A stretch of DNA of 10,223 nucleotides, from positions 1 through 10,223 of the forward strand of contig JAOUNK010000090.1 of the NCBI GenBank assembly GCA_029881015.1, written 5' to 3'. This DNA is from Gammaproteobacteria bacterium (GTDB lineage: Bacteria; Pseudomonadota; Gammaproteobacteria; Steroidobacterales; Woeseiaceae). Made by a program: the position numbers and the translations under genes. Below the pieces are notes generated by a model. It did not search any database, had not been told where the DNA came from, and saw only the letters and a program-made list of their open reading frames with translations. Numbering within the stretch: position 1 is the first letter of the stretch; each line of letters begins with the position of its first letter. Below, one piece after another: positions 8,260-10,223 of the stretch.

Positions 8260-8519
8260 TTTTGGTCCATATATGTGAATTCGGCACCATATTGAGCGCT
8301 CGAAACACCATTCCAGCGAAAATGAGGCAATAGTAAGTCATTGTTTTGTAATGGTCCCGGAACCCCATCACGCAATTTCATGTGGACCAGTCGAGGCCTG
8401 CGACACCGGCATCGATGCCGCGATTTTGCGGCTCGGTTGACCTTTCTCGGCCCCGCGCCAGCGCCCTGCAAACGTAGCGATGGTTGGCCCTTTTGCACGC
8501 ACTATCTCTGCGGATTTTC
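8260..8519. other. Gene-free gap between the pseudopilin operon and the tRNA
   Basis: About 260 nt with no credible coding region. It must hold the minus-strand promoter of the pseudopilin operon, but I could not pick a convincing -35/-10 pair. Seen in it: the 8-bp palindrome GAGCGCTC (8294-8301) and the perfect 14-bp palindrome CGGCATCGATGCCG (8407-8420), which could form a 5-bp hairpin. Neither has a clear role. Confidence 0.5.
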
Positions 8520-8534
8520 TGCTAGAATCCTCGC
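8520..8534 (+). promoter_or_regulatory. Extended -10 promoter of the tRNA gene
   Basis: TGCTAGAAT (8520-8528) is an extended -10 (TGn plus TAGAAT, 5 of 6) followed by the GC-rich discriminator CCTCGC, typical of stringently controlled tRNA promoters. Transcription should start near 8535, leaving a short 5' leader for RNase P. A TTGCAC at 8493-8498 is too far upstream (24 nt) to be a normal -35. Confidence 0.6.
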
Positions 8535-8542
8535 CCCTCAGT

Positions 8543-8619
<77 letters not shown>

Positions 8620-8623
8620 CTTC

Positions 8624-9568
8624 CTAGCGCAGGATCTCCTCGATGTCCGGCAGCCAGTCCTGCCAGTAGCCGATCTTGGCGCGCAGTTCCTCGAGCGCTT
8701 CGTCCGGATCCCTCCTGAGCAGGCGGACGTGATCGCCCTGACGCAGTTGCCCGAGGATATGGCGATCGGCCCGCGTCACCTGCGCGATTCTCGGGTAGCC
8801 TCCGACCGTTCCTGCATCGACCGACAGGATGTACGGCAACCCGTCTTCGGGGCACTGGATCGTCCCGGGAAAGACGCCGGCGCTTGGCATGCGGCCGTCG
8901 GACTTGCTCTCGAGCGCCGGTCCTTCAAGGCGCAATCCCATCCGGTCCGAACGCCGGTCAATGAGCCAGTTGGTGTCGAAGAACCTGGCGAGCACCTCGT
9001 CTGCGAAGAGCGGCGCTTCCTTGCCGACACAGGTACGCAGACCCCAACTGGTCGAGAGCGGCAGGCGGAACATCTCCGGCGTTTCCAGCGGAACCGTATC
9101 TCGTGACTCGAACGCCAGCACGTCGCCTGTTTGCAACGCCCTGCCCTGCAGCCCACCGAATCCCGCTTGCAGGTTTGTGGACCTGGACCCCAGTACGTCG
9201 TCGGCCTGCAATCCGCCGGCTATCGAAATATAGACCCGGACGCCAATCTCCGCAGAACCGGCCGCGAGCACGTCGCCGGGCATCGCCACGACGGACTTGT
9301 GCTGCAAAAGCGCGGCGCCATTGAGCGTGGCGGCGGTACGGGCACCGGTCAGCGCGAACAGGCAGGGTGCCTCGAAGCGCAGCACAGGGCCAAGCAGGGT
9401 CGCCTCAAGCGCCGGCGCATCCCAGTCGTTCCCCACCAACTTGTTGGCCAGCGCCAGGGACAGCGGATCGGCGGCGCCATTGGCCGGCACACCCAGGTGC
9501 CGCGATCCGATACGGGGCCCGGCCTGGATGGTCGTCTGCAGTCCCGGCTTGATGACCGTGATACTCAT
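8624..9568 (-). CDS. pxpC: 5-oxoprolinase subunit PxpC (biotin-dependent carboxyltransferase-like, KipA/AHS2)
   Basis: The 314-residue protein is close in length to E. coli PxpC (YbgK, 310). It shows the family landmarks: an N-terminal GLQTTIQAGPRIGSRHLGVP, GALTGARTAA-like core text (FALTGARTAATLNG, 71-84), YISIAGGL (113-120), SDRMGLRL (207-214), and PSAGVFPGTIQCPEDGLPYI with GGYPR (256-260). With PxpA and PxpB it forms the bacterial ATP-dependent 5-oxoprolinase, which opens the damage product 5-oxoproline (pyroglutamate) to glutamate in the cytoplasm. Its ATG overlaps the pxpB stop by 4 nt (ATGA), so the two are coupled. It is convergent with the tRNA, whose CCA ends 4 nt away, with no terminator in between. 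pxpA is not in the window. Confidence 0.95.
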   Translation of the reverse strand: MSITVIKPGLQTTIQAGPRIGSRHLGVPANGAADPLSLALANKLVGNDWDAPALEATLLGPVLRFEAPCLFALTGARTAATLNGAALLQHKSVVAMPGDVLAAGSAEIGVRVYISIAGGLQADDVLGSRSTNLQAGFGGLQGRALQTGDVLAFESRDTVPLETPEMFRLPLSTSWGLRTCVGKEAPLFADEVLARFFDTNWLIDRRSDRMGLRLEGPALESKSDGRMPSAGVFPGTIQCPEDGLPYILSVDAGTVGGYPRIAQVTRADRHILGQLRQGDHVRLLRRDPDEALEELRAKIGYWQDWLPDIEEILR

Positions 9569-10200
9569 TGCTCGTATTCGTCAGCGTCGATCGCCTTGAA
9601 GCGCACACGCATCCCTACGGCAAGCGCGAACGGTTCCTCCGCCGCCGCGTCGAACAGCTTGCAGGGCGTTCGCCCAATGATGTTCCAGCCACCCGGACTT
9701 GCCATCGCGTACAGGCCCGTCCGGCCGTCCGCGATACCCACCGAACCGGCTGCAACCTGCTGCCGGGGCTCTTTGCGCCGCGGCATGCGGAAACACTCGT
9801 CGAGGCCGCCGATAAAGGCGAAGCCGGGCGTGAATCCGACCATCTCGACTTCGTAGTCGCGACTTGTGTGCTTCTCGATCAGGTCGGCGACCGCCATGCC
9901 TGTCACCTCCGACAATTCGTCCAGGTCGGGACCGAAATCGCCACCGTAGACGACCGGTATCTCGATCCGCTTCCCGGGACGCTCGGTTGTGTCGAGATCC
10001 GCGGCAATCGCGGACCGGATCACCCTGCTTGCGTCAAGGGCATCCTGTCGGGCGGCATCGAAACGCAGGATGACCGTGTCGATTCCCGCAACCACTTCGA
10101 GCCATTCGCCGGCCTCGCGCAATCGCAACGCGAGCGCGTGTGCCTCCCTTGGCGATGCCGCGTCGATGGAAAAAAGATCGTCACCGCAGCGTGTGAGCAC
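9565..10200 (-). CDS. pxpB: 5-oxoprolinase subunit PxpB (KipI/AHS1)
   Basis: The 211-residue frame carries the PxpB/KipI landmarks: IPVVYGGDFGPDL (81-93), the signature GFTPGFAFIGGL (122-133), AAGSVGIADGRTGLY (150-164) and SPGGWNIIGRTP (168-179). It is the partner of PxpC in 5-oxoproline hydrolysis; the same family includes B. subtilis KipI. The start is uncertain: GTG at 10200 has GGAG nine bases upstream, but the frame stays open to the window edge and the preceding residues (ESRFV) resemble a normal family first strand, so translation may begin beyond the edge. The 3' end overlaps pxpC by 4 nt. Function is confident; the N terminus is not. Confidence 0.93.
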   Translation of the reverse strand: MLTRCGDDLFSIDAASPREAHALALRLREAGEWLEVVAGIDTVILRFDAARQDALDASRVIRSAIAADLDTTERPGKRIEIPVVYGGDFGPDLDELSEVTGMAVADLIEKHTSRDYEVEMVGFTPGFAFIGGLDECFRMPRRKEPRQQVAAGSVGIADGRTGLYAMASPGGWNIIGRTPCKLFDAAAEEPFALAVGMRVRFKAIDADEYEQ

Positions 10201-10223
10201 GAATCTCGACTCCGTTGGATTCC

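Noticed and set aside
8407..8420. Perfect 14-bp palindrome CGGCATCGATGCCG
   Set aside because: A 14-bp palindrome is expected roughly once per 16 kb by chance, and there is no T run or promoter element beside it.
8256..8498. 80-codon minus-strand frame upstream of the pseudopilin
   Set aside because: It overlaps the pseudopilin start and its ribosome-binding site, is rich in arginine and has no recognisable feature.

Overview
The window is a chromosomal housekeeping region of a GC-rich gammaproteobacterium. The main evidence is the macromolecular-synthesis (MMS) operon, with tsaD divergent from rpsU-yqeY-dnaG-rpoD. The insertion of yqeY between rpsU and dnaG is the order I associate with Pseudomonas/Xanthomonas-type genomes rather than with E. 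coli. The S21, primase and sigma-70 proteins are all close to their gammaproteobacterial counterparts. The genus cannot be settled from the sequence alone.

Layout: (1) 1-245, minus strand: the 5' end of tsaD (tRNA t6A synthesis), cut by the window edge. (2) 246-435: a divergent control region with a striking 30-nt inverted repeat, a good sigma-70 promoter for rpsU, and a GC hairpin in the rpsU leader. (3) 436-4917, plus strand: rpsU (ribosomal protein S21), yqeY, dnaG (primase) and rpoD (sigma-70, probably starting at TTG 3091), so translation, replication and transcription initiation are linked in one operon. Every gap between genes holds a dyad-symmetric element, and the yqeY-dnaG gap also holds a near-consensus sigma-54 promoter motif. 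(4) 4937-4966: a strong bidirectional terminator. (5) 8259 down to 4970, minus strand: a translationally coupled pair, an orphan GspG-like pseudopilin followed by a membrane-bound HAMP-GAF-GGDEF-EAL cyclic-di-GMP protein. (6) 8543-8619, plus strand: a CAU-anticodon tRNA whose acceptor-stem pairs and overall sequence fit the lysidine-modified tRNA-Ile2, not elongator Met. (7) 10200 down to 8624, minus strand: pxpB and pxpC, two subunits of 5-oxoprolinase, overlapping by 4 nt and ending 4 nt from the tRNA.

I saw no mobile element, CRISPR array, prophage or defence system, and nothing that looks like a wholly new system. The points most worth following are the inverted repeat between tsaD and rpsU, the sigma-54-like site before dnaG, the coupling of pseudopilin and c-di-GMP genes, the hairpins at the MMS gene junctions, and the short duplication at the end of rpoD.
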